A stretch of DNA of 64,000 bases, from assembly GCA_902564245.1 (NCBI GenBank), contig CACFAF010000004.1:1-64000 (forward strand). Direction: 5' to 3'. Origin of the DNA: an uncultured Pelagibacteraceae bacterium (GTDB lineage Bacteria; Pseudomonadota; Alphaproteobacteria; Pelagibacterales; Pelagibacteraceae). Positions within the stretch are counted from its first letter, which is position 1, and each line of letters begins with the position of its first letter. Below the pieces are notes generated by a model, which saw only the letters and a list, made by a program, of their open reading frames with translations, was not told the DNA's origin and ran no database searches. Positions 1 through 14,046 of the stretch are shown one piece after another. Position numbers and translations under genes: made by a program.

Positions 1-1242
1 AGATGCATCTAAATCTGATCCAAATTGAGCAAATGCAGCCATTTCTCTATACTGGGCTAGTTCTAATTTCATTGATCCTGAAACTTTTTTCATTGCCTTT
101 GTTTGTGCTGATGATCCTACCCTTGACACAGATAAACCTACATTTATTGCTGGCCTTATTCCTTGGTTAAATAATTCTGTTTCTAAAAAAATTTGTCCAT
201 CTGTAATTGATATTACATTTGTTGGAATGTAAGCTGATACATCACCTCCCTGTGTTTCTATAATGGGTAAGGCTGTTAATGATCCACCACCATGATCATC
301 ACTTAATTTTGCTGCTCTTTCAAGTAGTCTACTATGAAGATAAAATACATCGCCAGGATAAGCTTCTCTACCTGGTGGTCTCCTTAATATTAAAGACATT
401 TGCCTGTAAGCTACTGCCTGCTTGGACAAATCGTCATAAATGATTAACGCATGCATTCCGTTATCTCTAAAATACTCACCCATAGCACAACCAGTATAAG
501 GTGCTAAAAATTGAAGTGGCGCAGCATCAGATGCAGTAGCTGCTACAATTGTTGTATACTCCATAGCTCCGGCTTCTTCTAAAGTTTTTTGTATTTGTCT
601 AACTGTAGATCTTTTTTGACCAATTGCTACATATACACAATAAAGTTTTTGTTTTTCATCACCAGATTCATTTATTTTCTTTTGGTTAATAATAGCATCT
701 ATAGCAACTGCTGTTTTTCCAGTTTGTCTATCACCAATAATTAATTCACGTTGGCCTCTTCCAATTGGAACTAAACTATCTATCGATTTTAATCCTGTTT
801 GCATTGGCTGACTTACAGATTGTCTTGGAATTATACCTGGAGCTTTTACTTCAACTCTGCTTTTTTTAATTCCTTTATCTAGAGTACCCTTACCATCAAT
901 AGGATTTCCTAATCCATCTACAACTCTTCCTAATAATTCTTTTCCAACTGGTGTATCGACAATTGATCCAGTTCTTTTTACAACATCTCCTTCTTTAATA
1001 TTTTTATCATCACCAAAAATAACAACTCCAACATTTTCACTTTCTAAATTTAATGCCATTCCTTTTGAACCATCTGCAAATTCCACCATTTCTCCTGCTT
1101 GAACATTATCTAGTCCATATATTCTAGCTATACCATCTCCTACAGATAGAACTTGACCAACCTCCGTTACCTCTGCTTTATCACCAAATTTTTTTATTTG
1201 TTCTTTTAATATTTTAGTTACTTCTGAAGGATTTATTTCCAT
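1..1242 (-). CDS. atpA: F1 ATP synthase subunit alpha (3' end off the window)
   Basis: Encodes the alpha subunit of the F1 head of the membrane ATP synthase, which binds nucleotide and forms the alpha3beta3 ring with beta. Only residues 1-414 of the usual ~510 are in the window; the C-terminus lies beyond the left edge. The P-loop GDRQTGKT sits near residue 170, as in the family. The ATG at 1240-1242 directly abuts the atpH stop, and a GAGG in the last codons of atpH is a likely ribosome binding site. The order atpH-atpA is the normal alphaproteobacterial F1 operon order. Identity as alpha rather than beta rests on the P-loop context, the N-terminal extension and the position after atpH. Confidence 0.96.
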   Translation of the reverse strand, partial: MEINPSEVTKILKEQIKKFGDKAEVTEVGQVLSVGDGIARIYGLDNVQAGEMVEFADGSKGMALNLESENVGVVIFGDDKNIKEGDVVKRTGSIVDTPVGKELLGRVVDGLGNPIDGKGTLDKGIKKSRVEVKAPGIIPRQSVSQPMQTGLKSIDSLVPIGRGQRELIIGDRQTGKTAVAIDAIINQKKINESGDEKQKLYCVYVAIGQKRSTVRQIQKTLEEAGAMEYTTIVAATASDAAPLQFLAPYTGCAMGEYFRDNGMHALIIYDDLSKQAVAYRQMSLILRRPPGREAYPGDVFYLHSRLLERAAKLSDDHGGGSLTALPIIETQGGDVSAYIPTNVISITDGQIFLETELFNQGIRPAINVGLSVSRVGSSAQTKAMKKVSGSMKLELAQYREMAAFAQFGSDLDAS

Positions 1243-1800
1243 TTAAGCCTCGATCATTTTATTTTGAATTTGCTGTAATTTATTTTTTATAGATGTATCA
1301 ATCATTGTACTTCCTATTTTAACAATTAATCCACCAATTAAACTTGGATCATTCTTATAGTTTAATTTTATTTTGGAGTTAAAATTTTTGGATAATTCCT
1401 CTTTAATATTATCTATTTCAACATTTGTTAAGCTTTTAGAAACAATCAATTCTGCTTTTATTTCACCTCTTTTTTTTGAACATGTTTCTAAAAAATTATT
1501 AAGTATTTTTTCAATATAAAAAAATCTTCTTTTTATAATTAAAAAATTTAAAAATTTTTTTAATAAATCATTTAGATTAAATTTATCAAAAATTTTTGTA
1601 ATAACTTTTATTTGGTCTAATTTTTTATTAGTAGGATCTTTAATAAATGAATTAAAATCTTTATTCTCAGATATTAATTTTAATATTGATAGACAATGCT
1701 TTTCAATCTCTTCTATAAGATTGTCTTCTTTAGCTAATTCATAGAGTGCTAAGGAATATCTATTAGCTGATGTATCAGAAAAACCTCTATTTTTACTCAA
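1243..1800 (-). CDS. atpH: F1 ATP synthase subunit delta
   Basis: A 185-residue delta (OSCP-type) subunit that joins the top of the F1 head to the peripheral stalk. The N-terminal half is a helical domain starting with a typical RYSLALYELA segment. The C-terminal part carries the family's conserved pattern ending in GGLIVKIG...DTSIKNKLQQ. Length matches the family (about 180). The start is a TTG at 1798-1800; no ATG is available nearby, and a clear AAGGGA Shine-Dalgarno lies just upstream. The stop is immediately followed by the atpA ATG, so the two are translationally linked. A 108-base gap separates it from priA, so a promoter of its own is possible. Confidence 0.93.
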   Translation of the reverse strand: MSKNRGFSDTSANRYSLALYELAKEDNLIEEIEKHCLSILKLISENKDFNSFIKDPTNKKLDQIKVITKIFDKFNLNDLLKKFLNFLIIKRRFFYIEKILNNFLETCSKKRGEIKAELIVSKSLTNVEIDNIKEELSKNFNSKIKLNYKNDPSLIGGLIVKIGSTMIDTSIKNKLQQIQNKMIEA

Positions 1801-1806
1801 TTTATA

Positions 1807-1812
1807 TCCCTT
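1807..1812 (-). promoter_or_regulatory. Ribosome binding site fixing the TTG start of atpH
   Basis: Read on the minus strand the sequence is AAGGGA, then TATAAA, then the TTG start codon. The 6-base spacing is ideal and there is no ATG or GTG competitor close by, so this site supports initiation at TTG. Confidence 0.6.
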
Positions 1813-1908
1813 ATTATTTTTGATGGTTTCTTAAAATTTGATTTTAATTAACATATGACTGTATTCTCTTCAAGTCACACATTATCACAAGAAGTCTTAT
1901 TTTATTGA

Positions 1909-3864
1909 TTAATTAAAGCTTATAGGGTCAACATCAACAGTTAGTTTCAATCCAATGGGGAATTTAAATTTTTTGATAACACTTCTTAGTGAATTTTGAA
2001 GCTTAGATGTTTTTTTACCTCTTACCAATAATCTCATTCTAAATTTTTTTTTTAATCTATAAATTGGAGCTTCTACTGGTCCAAGAATTTCTCCTTTAAT
2101 AGATTTTTTGATAAAATTCTTAAACTTAATAGACTCTCTCTCTAGTATTTTTTGGTTATTGCCAGTAATAATTAAAGCAATAAATCTCTCATATGGAGGT
2201 AAACTATTTTCTTTTCTTAAAATTAACTCTTTATTTAAAAAAATATCTGGATTCTTATCTGTAATATCTGCAATCATTTTAGTATTTAAATTATATGTTT
2301 GAAAATAAACTATAGCTGGTTTACCAGCTCTTCCAGCTCTACCAGAAAGTTGGTGATATAATTGTAAATTTTTTTCTGCACCTCTTAAATCGTATCCTTT
2401 AGTTGATAAATCAATATCTACTACGACAATACAATTTAGATTTGGAAAATGAAATCCTTTAGAAATTAATTGAGTACCTATTAAAATTTGTATTTCATTA
2501 CTTATAATTTTTTCCAATATTTGTAATGAATTTTTTTTATTCATTGTATCACTAGAAAAAATAATAGACTTTTTATTTGGAAAATTTCTTTTAACCTCTT
2601 CTGAAATTCTTTCTACACCTGGGCCACAAAAAATAAAATCACAACTACCTTCTTCAATACAATTTCTTTTTAATAAAGTTTTATATCCACAATAATGGCA
2701 TAATAAGTTATTCTTATTTTTGTGATAAACTAAATTTATAGAACAGTTTGGACAAGAAAAACTTTTAAAACATTTTTTACATAATACGTTTGGAGAAAAA
2801 CCTCTTCTATTTAAAAAAAATAAAACTTGATCTTTTTTTTCTAAATGAAAATTAACTTTATTAACTATCTCCTTTGATAACCATGATTGAGTTTCTAATT
2901 TTACATTATTCAAATTAATTATCTCAAATTTTGGCAAAGATGCGTCTTGATATCTTTTATCTAATTTGGATAAACCATATTTGCCTTTTTTTATATTATG
3001 AAAAGTTTCAACTGAGGGAACGGCTGTTATTAAATTTATAGGAATATTTTCAAAAAATGCACGTGATATTGCCATATCTCTTGCATTATAAGTAACACCT
3101 TCATCTTGTTTATAAGATTGGTCATGTTCTTCATCAACAATTATTAATCCAAGGTTTTTAAATGGTAAAAATAACGAAGAACGTGCTCCAATCACTACTT
3201 TTATTGTTTCATCCGATATTCCACTCCAAATTATTTCTTTATTTTTTTTTGTTACTCTTGAGTGCCAAATAGCAGGTTTAAAGTTAAAAAATTCTTCAAA
3301 TTTTTTTTCAAATTGACCTGTTAAACCAATTTCTGGCAAAAGAATTAACCCTTGAAAACCTTTGAAAATTAATTGTTTTAGAGCCTCAAAATAAATAATT
3401 GTTTTACCAGAGCCAGTAGTTCCTTGTAAAACATGAACCCTAAATTTTTCATTTAACTTGTTCATTTTTTTTAGACAATCTTTTTGATCATTTGAAAGTT
3501 TAAATTTATTTACTTCAAAATTTATTTTAAATTTTTCATAGTTCTTTTTTGGAAGTTTTTCTATTGCATTATTACTTAATAATAGCAGCTTAAGAGCTAA
3601 ACCTTTAGGAACCATATTATAATCTGAAAACCAATTTAAAAATTTTATTGTACTAACTTTTAAAGATGTAACATTAAGTTTTTTAATAACTTTTTTAGTT
3701 TCAAATTTTTTATCATTTTTTTTTTCAAATTCATTCCAGACTATCCCAGTTACTTTTGATTTTCCAAAGGGAACTACAACATAATCTCCTACTTTAAGAT
3801 TTATATTAGTGTCATATGTAAAAGGATAATCAAATATATTTGGTAAAAGAATCGGTACTTTCAT
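1909..3864 (-). CDS. priA: Primosomal protein N', replication restart helicase PriA
   Basis: A 651-residue superfamily 2 DNA helicase that reloads the replisome at stalled forks. Visible in order: an N-terminal DNA-binding region; Walker A GTTGSGKT near residue 150; the DEEH Walker B box; a zinc-binding insert with several paired cysteines (CKKC, CPNC, CHYC and a later pair); and helicase motifs V/VI with SGRAGRAGK. Length is somewhat shorter than E. coli PriA (732). It lies 22 bases downstream of lpd and upstream of atpH, the usual alphaproteobacterial position next to the F1 genes. ATG start at 3864. Confidence 0.95.
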   Translation of the reverse strand: MKVPILLPNIFDYPFTYDTNINLKVGDYVVVPFGKSKVTGIVWNEFEKKNDKKFETKKVIKKLNVTSLKVSTIKFLNWFSDYNMVPKGLALKLLLLSNNAIEKLPKKNYEKFKINFEVNKFKLSNDQKDCLKKMNKLNEKFRVHVLQGTTGSGKTIIYFEALKQLIFKGFQGLILLPEIGLTGQFEKKFEEFFNFKPAIWHSRVTKKNKEIIWSGISDETIKVVIGARSSLFLPFKNLGLIIVDEEHDQSYKQDEGVTYNARDMAISRAFFENIPINLITAVPSVETFHNIKKGKYGLSKLDKRYQDASLPKFEIINLNNVKLETQSWLSKEIVNKVNFHLEKKDQVLFFLNRRGFSPNVLCKKCFKSFSCPNCSINLVYHKNKNNLLCHYCGYKTLLKRNCIEEGSCDFIFCGPGVERISEEVKRNFPNKKSIIFSSDTMNKKNSLQILEKIISNEIQILIGTQLISKGFHFPNLNCIVVVDIDLSTKGYDLRGAEKNLQLYHQLSGRAGRAGKPAIVYFQTYNLNTKMIADITDKNPDIFLNKELILRKENSLPPYERFIALIITGNNQKILERESIKFKNFIKKSIKGEILGPVEAPIYRLKKKFRMRLLVRGKKTSKLQNSLRSVIKKFKFPIGLKLTVDVDPISFN

Positions 3865-3886
3865 ATTTTAATAGTATGAAAATAAT

Positions 3887-5284
3887 TTATGAGTGTATCG
3901 CTCGTTTGTCTACAGATAATGCTGCTTCTTTGACAGCTTCTGAAAAGGTTGGATGTGCGTGACAAGTTCTAGCTATATCTTCAGAACTAGCTCCAAATTC
4001 CATAGCAATTCCTATTTCGGCAATTAACTCTCCAGCATGTGGGCCTATTATGTGAGCTCCTAAAACCTTATCAGTTTTTTCATCTGCTAAAATTTTCACA
4101 AATCCCTCGGGTTCATCGATTGCTTTAGCTCTTGAATTCGCCATAAAAGTAAATTTACCAACTTTATATTTTTTCTTTAATTCATTTAAATTCTCTTCTG
4201 TTTTTCCTACATAAGCAACTTCTGGAAAAGTATAAATAACTCCTGGTATAAGGTCATAATTAACATGTCCAGATTGGCCAGCTATAATTTCTGCCACTGC
4301 AATTCCTTCTTCTTCAGCTTTATGAGCTAGCATTGGTCCTTTTATTACATCTCCAATTGCATAAATATTTTTTATATTAGTTTGAAAACTTTTATCAGTC
4401 AGTATTCTTTTATTATCATCTAATTTAATTCCGATAGAATTTAAATTTAAGTTTTTCGTATTTGGTTTTCTTCCAACAGATATTAAGACTACGTCAGCAT
4501 CAAAATTAACCTTTTTTTCTTTATTAGAAGTTATAACTGTTACTCCATCTTTTTTTTTAGTTATACTTTCAACTTTAGTTTGCATATGGAAATTAATTCC
4601 TTGCTTTTTTAAAATTTTCATAAATTCAGTAGATATTTCTCTGTCCATTCCTGGAGTAATATGGTCTAAAAATTCAACAACATGTACCTCTGATCCTAAT
4701 CTTGACCATACAGATCCCATTTCTAAACCTATATATCCCCCGCCTACAATAACCATCTTTTTTGGGACAGCCTTTAGAGATAAAGCTTCAGTAGAAGATA
4801 TAATTGTTTTATCATCAAAATTTATACCTGGTAGTGAAACTGGTTCAGAACCTGTACATATTACAGTTTTTTCTGCTTCTATAATAATTTCTTTTTTTTG
4901 GTCATCAATTATAGAAATTTGGTTTTTTGACTTGAAAGATCCTAATCCTTTAAAGTAGGTTACTTTATTTTTCTTAAACAAAAATTCCACTCCCTTAGTT
5001 AAAATATTTACTGCTTTATCTTTATTTTTCATCATTTTTTCTAAATTAAGTTTAACTTCTCCAATTTCAATTCCAATTTTTGGAAAATTTTTAGCTTTAT
5101 GAAAATTTTCTGAAAAATTTAATAAATTTTTTGAAGGTATACATCCAATATTCAAACATGTGCCACCTAAGGAACCTCTAGATTCTATACATGCTGTTTT
5201 GAAACCTAGTTGAGCTAGTCTAATTGCACAAACATAACCACCGGGTCCTCCACCAATAACTACTACTTGAAATTTTTCTTGCAT
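3887..5284 (-). CDS. lpd: Dihydrolipoamide dehydrogenase (E3)
   Basis: A 465-residue FAD flavoprotein that reoxidises dihydrolipoyl groups of 2-oxoacid dehydrogenase complexes with NAD+. The N-terminal FAD-binding GGGPGGY motif is followed by the redox-active disulfide GGTCLNIGCIPS near residue 42. A second nucleotide-binding GGGYIG lies mid-protein and the C-terminal catalytic HAHPTFSE is intact. It abuts sucB without a gap, so it most likely serves the 2-oxoglutarate dehydrogenase complex and may be shared with other complexes. Full family length. Confidence 0.97.
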   Translation of the reverse strand: MQEKFQVVVIGGGPGGYVCAIRLAQLGFKTACIESRGSLGGTCLNIGCIPSKNLLNFSENFHKAKNFPKIGIEIGEVKLNLEKMMKNKDKAVNILTKGVEFLFKKNKVTYFKGLGSFKSKNQISIIDDQKKEIIIEAEKTVICTGSEPVSLPGINFDDKTIISSTEALSLKAVPKKMVIVGGGYIGLEMGSVWSRLGSEVHVVEFLDHITPGMDREISTEFMKILKKQGINFHMQTKVESITKKKDGVTVITSNKEKKVNFDADVVLISVGRKPNTKNLNLNSIGIKLDDNKRILTDKSFQTNIKNIYAIGDVIKGPMLAHKAEEEGIAVAEIIAGQSGHVNYDLIPGVIYTFPEVAYVGKTEENLNELKKKYKVGKFTFMANSRAKAIDEPEGFVKILADEKTDKVLGAHIIGPHAGELIAEIGIAMEFGASSEDIARTCHAHPTFSEAVKEAALSVDKRAIHS

Positions 5285-6577
5285 CTAAATATCTAAAAAT
5301 AATCTTCTAGGATCTTCTAAATTTTCCTTAACTGTTTTTAAAAATGAAACTGATTCTTTTCCATCAATAATTCTATGATCATAAGATAATGCTAAATACA
5401 TAATAGGTCTAACTTTTATTTCTCCATCTACTACTACGGGTCTCTCAACTATATTATGCATTCCTAATACACCAGATTGGGGTAAGTTTAATATAGGTGT
5501 TGATAGCATAGATCCATAAACTCCTCCATTACTAATAGTAAACGTTCCTCCTTGAAGATCTTCAATATTTAATTGTCCATTTTTTGCTTTTTCAGACATA
5601 GTTTTAATTTTTTTTTCAATATCTGCAAATGAAAGTTCATCAGCATTCTTAATTACAGGAACTACAAGTCCCTTTTCAGTACCAACTGCAAAACTAATAT
5701 TATAATAATTTTTATAGATTATTTCATCATCATCTATTTCAGCGTTGACTGCTGGAAAAATTTTTAAAGCATTTATACAAGCCTTTACAAAAAAAGACAT
5801 GAAACCAAGTTTAATCCCATAACGATTAAGAAAATCTTTTTGGTTTTCATTTCGCATACCTATAATATTTGTCATATCTACTTCATTAAAAGTTGTTAGT
5901 AGTGCTGCATTTTCTTGTGCTTGCTTTAATCTTTTAGCTATTGTTTGTCTTAAACGTGACATCTTTATTCTTTCTTCTTGTCCATATTTTATTTTTCTCT
6001 CAGAAACTTTTGGGATTTCACCCATTATATTAATTAAGTCACTCTTAAGAATTCTGCCATCTTTTCCTGAACCACTGATTTTTTTTATATCTATATTATT
6101 TTCTGAAACAATTTTTCTAACAGCAGGTGAAAGGCTCTCATTTCTGTCTTTTAAAATTAAAGGTTTTTTTTCATGAATTTCATTTATTAAAACTAACGGT
6201 TTTTCTTTAAGATCATTTTTTTCTTCATCAAAAATTTTCGGTACATCTTTTTTTATCTCATTATTAAAATTTACAATATTATTTTCTGATACTGATTTTG
6301 ATACCTCATTTTTTTCTACTTTAACTTTTTTGCTCGACACATTGCTGCTTATAGACCCGAGTAAAGCTCCAACTTCAACTATTTCTCCATTTTTGGCGTT
6401 AATTTCTTCTATGACTCCAGTTAGAGGTGATGGAACTTCTAAATTCACTTTGTCGGTTTCTAACTCTACAACTGGTTCGTCAGCTTTAACCTTATCACCT
6501 TTATTTTTTAACCATTTAGCTACTGTCGCTTCAGTTATGCTTTCTCCTAAAGTTGGTACTATAATTTTTTCATTCAT
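5285..6577 (-). CDS. sucB: 2-oxoglutarate dehydrogenase E2, dihydrolipoyl succinyltransferase
   Basis: A 430-residue E2 core enzyme of the 2-oxoglutarate dehydrogenase complex, transferring succinyl groups to CoA. Domains in order: one N-terminal lipoyl domain with the lipoylated lysine in ETDKVNLEV (about residue 43); a charged linker; a peripheral-subunit binding domain around residues 150-185 (SPAVRK...GKDGRI); and the C-terminal acyltransferase domain with the active-site HRIIDG. It lies between sucA (5 bases upstream) and lpd (0 bases downstream), which fixes it as the succinyl rather than acetyl type. Confidence 0.96.
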   Translation of the reverse strand: MNEKIIVPTLGESITEATVAKWLKNKGDKVKADEPVVELETDKVNLEVPSPLTGVIEEINAKNGEIVEVGALLGSISSNVSSKKVKVEKNEVSKSVSENNIVNFNNEIKKDVPKIFDEEKNDLKEKPLVLINEIHEKKPLILKDRNESLSPAVRKIVSENNIDIKKISGSGKDGRILKSDLINIMGEIPKVSERKIKYGQEERIKMSRLRQTIAKRLKQAQENAALLTTFNEVDMTNIIGMRNENQKDFLNRYGIKLGFMSFFVKACINALKIFPAVNAEIDDDEIIYKNYYNISFAVGTEKGLVVPVIKNADELSFADIEKKIKTMSEKAKNGQLNIEDLQGGTFTISNGGVYGSMLSTPILNLPQSGVLGMHNIVERPVVVDGEIKVRPIMYLALSYDHRIIDGKESVSFLKTVKENLEDPRRLFLDI

Positions 6578-6582
6578 ATCTT

Positions 6583-9477
6583 TTATTCGAATACTTGATC
6601 TATTATATTTTTTTGTTGTGTAATATGCCTTTTAGCGTATCCAGTCGCTGGAGATGCTGCAGGATTTCTACCAATATACATGATTTCATTATGTTTAGCT
6701 CCAATATGATTTAATGTCCATTGAATATAATCTCGCACTAAAAGCCATGCACCCATGTTTTTAGGCTCTTCTTGACACCAGTAAAATTTTGCATTTTCAG
6801 CGTATCTAGCAATTTCTTTAACTAATGGTTTCACCGGAAAAGGATATAGCTGCTCTATTCTAAATATTACAATATTATCTTTTTTATTTTTTTCTCTTGC
6901 CTCTAATAGATCAAAGTAGACTTTGCCAGAGCACAGAATAACTTTTTTAATTTTTTTACTTTTTTTCAACTTTATAAAATCAGTCTCATTAGGATCGATT
7001 GCATGATCCCATAAGACTCTATGGAATGAATTTTTTTTTCCAAAGTCATCTAGTTTTGAAGTACACAATTTATTTCTCAATAAAGATTTTGGAGTCATAA
7101 TAACTAATGGTTTTCTAAAATCTCTATGAATTTGACGTCTTAAGGCATGAAAATAATTTGCAGGAGTTGTGCAGTTCATAACCTGCAAGTTATCTTGTGC
7201 ACATAGTTGAAGAAATCTTTCTAGTCTTCCGGATGAATGTTCTGGGCCTTGACCTTCATATCCATGAGGTAAAAGCATTACAAGGCCACTTGCTCTAGAC
7301 CATTTTCTTTCTCCTGATGCAATAAATTGATCAATAATTATTTGAGCGCCATTTGCAAAATCACCGAATTGCGCCTCCCAAATAGTTAAAGTGCTTGGTT
7401 CAACTAAACTGTAACCATATTCAAATCCTAAAACAGCTAATTCTGACAAAAAGCTATCAACTACTTCAAAATTTTTTTGGTTTTTTGAAATATTGTTTAA
7501 AGGAATATAGCGTGAATTATCAACTTGATTCCTCAAAACTGAGTGTCTTTGGCTAAATGTTCCTCTTCCTGAGTCTTGTCCAACAAGTCGCACTGGAAAA
7601 CCTTCTTCAAGTAAAGTTCCAAAAGCTAATGCTTCAGCAGTCGACCAATCAATTCCTTTTTTATCTATAACTGATTGTTTTCTTTGTTCTAGAACTCTTG
7701 AAATAGTTTTATGGACATTAATAGTTGAAGGAATACTATTAATTTTTTCAGAAATTTTTTCAATTTTTGATAAATCTACTCCACTTTTTCCTCTTTTATC
7801 TTTACCTTTTTCTGGTTTATACCTAGACCATGTTCCTTCGTACCATTCAATTTTAGGTTTATAATCTTTTGCTGTTTTATATTGTTCCTCAAGAAGATTT
7901 TTAAATTCATTTTTCATTTTGTTAAATTCTTCTTCATTGATAGTTCCTTCATCAATTAATCTATTTCCATAAACATTTAACGTAGTTGGATGTTGTCTAA
8001 TTTTTTTATACATTAAAGGTTGAGTAAATGAAGGCTCATCACCCTCGTTATGACCAAATCTTCTATAACAAATCATATCTATAACCACGTCTTTGTTAAA
8101 TTTTTGTCTGAACTCAATTGCAATTTTCGCACAATGAGTAACAGCTTCAGGATCGTCACCGTTACAATGTAAAATAGGAGCATCTACGACTTTTCCTAAA
8201 TCTGAAGGATAAGGGCTAGACCTTGCAAATCTTGGACTTGTAGTAAATCCTATCTGATTGTTTACGATAATATGTATTGTGCCTCCTGTATTATGACCTG
8301 GCAAACCAGACATTGCAAAACATTCAGCTACCACACCTTGTCCTGCAAAAGCAGCGTCACCATGAATTAATATGGGTATTACTTTTTTTCTATTTAAATC
8401 TTTATGAAAGAATTGTTTTGCTCTTGTTTGTCCAAGTACAACAGGGTCAACAGCCTCCAAGTGTGAAGGATTATCTGTTAAACTTACATGTACTGGATTA
8501 CCATCAAATTCTCTATTTGATGAAGCTCCTAGATGATATTTTACATCACCAGCTGAGTCTTCAAAAGTACTAGAAAATTCTCCAGCAAATTCATTAAAAA
8601 TTCTTTTATAAGATTTTTGTAATACATTGGCTAAAACATTTAATCGGCCCCTGTGTGGCATTCCAATTTTAATTTCTTTAACACCTAGTTGACCACCTTT
8701 TTTGATAATTTGCTCCATTGCAGGAATTAGAGATTCTGCTCCATCTAATCCAAATCTTTTTGTTCCAACATATTTTTTTGCTAAAAATTTTTCAAAACCT
8801 TCAGCTTGAATAATCTTGTTAAGAATTGATTTTTTTCCAGTATTAGTAAATTTAATTTGATTTTCTTCTTTTTCCATTCTGTTTCTGAACCAAACTTTTT
8901 CTATTGGATCAGATATATGCATGTATTCAACACCAACAGTTGAACAATAAATTCTCTTTAAATTAGAAATTATTTCATTAACTGTTGAATAATTTTTATC
9001 CATATAAGAATGCAGAAAAATTTTCTTATCATAATCTTCCTTGTTAAATCCATGATCTGATGGATGTAATTCGTGAAGATATTTTCTTTCCATCATGCCA
9101 AGTGGATCTAAGTTAGCAATCAAATGACCTCTAATTCTGTAGGCTCTTATTAAAGCTATAGCTCTTATCGTATCTGCTTTATCTTTTTCAATTTCTTTAT
9201 TATCTTTCTTAATTTCATCGTTATAATAAAAATTTTTATCTTCACTTAACTTTTTATCAATATTAATTTTTCTTCTTTTTCCTTTCCAACTAGGTCCTTC
9301 AATTTCTTTTACAATTAAATTTAGATCCTCATCCAAATTTTCAAAATATCTTTTCCAACTTTCAGGAAGCTTCGGGTCATTTTCAATGAATTTTAAATAC
9401 ATATCTTCGATAAAAGCACTATTTGATTTACTTAAAAATGAAGTTTGTTCAAACTCTATATTTTTTGAAGAAGACAT
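6583..9477 (-). CDS. sucA: 2-oxoglutarate dehydrogenase E1 component
   Basis: A 964-residue thiamine diphosphate enzyme that decarboxylates 2-oxoglutarate and transfers the succinyl group to lipoyl-E2. The N-terminus carries the E1o-specific helical segment (residues 15-50) that docks on the complex. The PHRGRLNVL motif and the ThDP-binding GDAAFAGQG region are present, as is a GHNEGDEPS motif further on. Length is typical. It is followed 5 bases later by sucB and preceded by sucD with a 38-base gap, the largest gap inside the suc block. Confidence 0.97.
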   Translation of the reverse strand: MSSSKNIEFEQTSFLSKSNSAFIEDMYLKFIENDPKLPESWKRYFENLDEDLNLIVKEIEGPSWKGKRRKINIDKKLSEDKNFYYNDEIKKDNKEIEKDKADTIRAIALIRAYRIRGHLIANLDPLGMMERKYLHELHPSDHGFNKEDYDKKIFLHSYMDKNYSTVNEIISNLKRIYCSTVGVEYMHISDPIEKVWFRNRMEKEENQIKFTNTGKKSILNKIIQAEGFEKFLAKKYVGTKRFGLDGAESLIPAMEQIIKKGGQLGVKEIKIGMPHRGRLNVLANVLQKSYKRIFNEFAGEFSSTFEDSAGDVKYHLGASSNREFDGNPVHVSLTDNPSHLEAVDPVVLGQTRAKQFFHKDLNRKKVIPILIHGDAAFAGQGVVAECFAMSGLPGHNTGGTIHIIVNNQIGFTTSPRFARSSPYPSDLGKVVDAPILHCNGDDPEAVTHCAKIAIEFRQKFNKDVVIDMICYRRFGHNEGDEPSFTQPLMYKKIRQHPTTLNVYGNRLIDEGTINEEEFNKMKNEFKNLLEEQYKTAKDYKPKIEWYEGTWSRYKPEKGKDKRGKSGVDLSKIEKISEKINSIPSTINVHKTISRVLEQRKQSVIDKKGIDWSTAEALAFGTLLEEGFPVRLVGQDSGRGTFSQRHSVLRNQVDNSRYIPLNNISKNQKNFEVVDSFLSELAVLGFEYGYSLVEPSTLTIWEAQFGDFANGAQIIIDQFIASGERKWSRASGLVMLLPHGYEGQGPEHSSGRLERFLQLCAQDNLQVMNCTTPANYFHALRRQIHRDFRKPLVIMTPKSLLRNKLCTSKLDDFGKKNSFHRVLWDHAIDPNETDFIKLKKSKKIKKVILCSGKVYFDLLEAREKNKKDNIVIFRIEQLYPFPVKPLVKEIARYAENAKFYWCQEEPKNMGAWLLVRDYIQWTLNHIGAKHNEIMYIGRNPAASPATGYAKRHITQQKNIIDQVFE

Positions 9478-9515
9478 TAATTTAATTTGTTATTATATTA
9501 TCTGAAATTAGATTT

Positions 9516-10391
9516 TCAATTAGACAATTTATTAAATAAAGTTTTTCCAATTTCTGCAGGTGATTTTGCAATGGTTATGCCACAATCTTCCATTTTTTTT
9601 ATTTTATCTTTTGCTCCACCTTTGCCTCCAGAAATTATTGCTCCAGCATGACCCATTCTTCTTCCAGGAGGCGCAGTTATTCCTGCTATAAAACCAACTA
9701 TAGGTTTTTTAATTTTGTGATTTTTTACAAAATCTGCAGCTTCTTCCTCAGCAGTTCCGCCAATTTCCCCTATCATTAATATAGATTTTGTCTCATTATC
9801 ATTTAAAAACAAATCCAGACAATCTATAAAATTAGTTCCGTGGATTGGGTCACCTCCAATACCAATGCATGTCGATTGACCTAGTCCATTTTCAGTAGTT
9901 TGTGCTACAGCTTCATAAGTTAAAGTACCAGACCTAGATACTATCCCTACTGATCCTTTTTTATGAATATTTCCAGGCATTATTCCTATCTTACATTCAT
10001 CTGGAGTTATAATTCCTGGGCAGTTTGGACCAATCAATCTTGAATTAGAATTAACTAATCTTTTTTTTACCTTTAACATATCTAAGACTGGGATTCCTTC
10101 AGTTATACAAACTATTAATTCAATATCAGCATCAAGTGCTTCAATAATTGCAGAAGAAGCATATTTTGCAGGTACATAAATCATTGTAGCATTTGCATCA
10201 GTTTTTTCTTTAGCTTCTTTTACAGAATTAAAAACTGGTCTTTCCAAATGTGTTTGCCCACCTTTATTGGGGGTCACACCTCCAACTAAATTAGTTCCAT
10301 ATTTAATTGCTTGTTCTGAATGAAATGTCCCATGGTTACCTGTAAAACCTTGGCATATAACTCTTGTATTTTTATTTACTAAAACTGACAT
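9516..10391 (-). CDS. sucD: Succinyl-CoA synthetase subunit alpha
   Basis: A 291-residue alpha subunit catalysing substrate-level phosphorylation from succinyl-CoA. A Rossmann CoA-binding domain lies at the N-terminus ([11 protein letters not shown] near residue 17), and the phosphorylated active-site histidine lies in [12 protein letters not shown] near residue 247. Length matches E. coli SucD (289). One base separates it from sucC upstream, so the two subunits are co-translated in the usual order. Confidence 0.97.
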   Translation of the reverse strand: MSVLVNKNTRVICQGFTGNHGTFHSEQAIKYGTNLVGGVTPNKGGQTHLERPVFNSVKEAKEKTDANATMIYVPAKYASSAIIEALDADIELIVCITEGIPVLDMLKVKKRLVNSNSRLIGPNCPGIITPDECKIGIMPGNIHKKGSVGIVSRSGTLTYEAVAQTTENGLGQSTCIGIGGDPIHGTNFIDCLDLFLNDNETKSILMIGEIGGTAEEEAADFVKNHKIKKPIVGFIAGITAPPGRRMGHAGAIISGGKGGAKDKIKKMEDCGITIAKSPAEIGKTLFNKLSN

Positions 10392-10392
10392 T

Positions 10393-11553
10393 CTATTTTA
10401 TTGCCTCTACAACTTTTTTTGCTGCATCGGATAAGTCTGTAGCAGATATAATTTCTAATCCAGAATTATCTAGAATTTTTTTTCCTTCTTCAAATTTAGT
10501 TCCTGCTAATCTTACTACAAGTGGAACATTTATCTTAATTTCTTTTGCAGCATCAATAACTCCTTGTGCAAGAACATCACATCTCATTATACCTCCAAAA
10601 ATATTTATTAAAATTCCCTTAACATTTTTGTCTGATAATATTATTTTAAATGCAGCTGAAACTTTTTCTTTTGACGCTCCACCCCCAACATCTAAAAAAT
10701 TTGCTGGCTCTTGTCCGTATAACTTAATTATATCCATTGTTGCCATGGCTAGCCCAGCACCATTAACCATGCATCCAATTTTACCATCTAATTTAATATA
10801 AGCTAAATCATGTTTACTTGCTTCTATCTCCGTACTTTCTTCTTCATTCAAATCTCTTAACTCTATAATTTCTGGATGTCTAAATAATGCACTATCATCA
10901 AAACTTATTTTTGCATCTAAGCAAATAATTTTATTTTCTTTTGTTAAAATTAATGGATTAATTTCAACAAGATTTGCATCGGTATTAACAAACATTTTAT
11001 AAATAGATTTAATCAAGTTGATAGCTTGTTTTTTTGCATCTAAATTAAGATTAAATATCTCAACAATTTTCTCACAATTTTCACTTGATATTTCATTTGA
11101 TAAATCAACTTTTGTAGTCAATATTTTTTTTGGATTTTTTTTTGCAACTTCCTCAATATCTACTCCACCTTGATCACTTGAAATAAATGCTATTTTTGAA
11201 CTTTCTCTATCGACTAAACATGAAAGATAAAATTCTTTTTCAATATTTGATGTAGACTCAACATAAAGTCTTTTAACTACCCTTCCTTCAGGTCCAGTTT
11301 GATGTGTTACTAGTTTTTTTCCTAGCATTTCTTTAGCTGCACTACTAAGTTCGTCAATAGAATTTAAAATTTTAACTCCTCCTGCTTTACCTCTTCCGCC
11401 AGCATGAATCTGAGCTTTTAATACAAGTTTTTTAGATTTTAAAGTCTTTGCTTTTTCAACCAATTCCTCAACGGAATGTGCAAAAACACCCTCTGGAACA
11501 ATCGCACCATATTTTTTTAAAATTTTTTTAGCTTGATGCTCGTGAATATTCAT
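10393..11553 (-). CDS. sucC: Succinyl-CoA synthetase subunit beta
   Basis: A 386-residue ATP-grasp subunit that binds nucleotide and succinate and partners SucD. The start [12 protein letters not shown] and the internal [11 protein letters not shown] are hallmark beta-subunit motifs, and [10 protein letters not shown] lies in the C-terminal ligase domain. The ATG follows the mdh stop by 2 bases. Full length; nothing unusual. Confidence 0.97.
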   Translation of the reverse strand: MNIHEHQAKKILKKYGAIVPEGVFAHSVEELVEKAKTLKSKKLVLKAQIHAGGRGKAGGVKILNSIDELSSAAKEMLGKKLVTHQTGPEGRVVKRLYVESTSNIEKEFYLSCLVDRESSKIAFISSDQGGVDIEEVAKKNPKKILTTKVDLSNEISSENCEKIVEIFNLNLDAKKQAINLIKSIYKMFVNTDANLVEINPLILTKENKIICLDAKISFDDSALFRHPEIIELRDLNEEESTEIEASKHDLAYIKLDGKIGCMVNGAGLAMATMDIIKLYGQEPANFLDVGGGASKEKVSAAFKIILSDKNVKGILINIFGGIMRCDVLAQGVIDAAKEIKINVPLVVRLAGTKFEEGKKILDNSGLEIISATDLSDAAKKVVEAIK

Positions 11554-11555
11554 TA

Positions 11556-14022
<2,467 letters not shown>

Positions 14023-14046
14023 GACAAAAATTATTTAATTAAGTAA

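Noticed and set aside
10364-10801. 145-codon open frame on the plus strand across the sucC-sucD junction
   Set aside because: It is the mirror of conserved sucC and sucD coding sequence, with no domain and no initiation signal.
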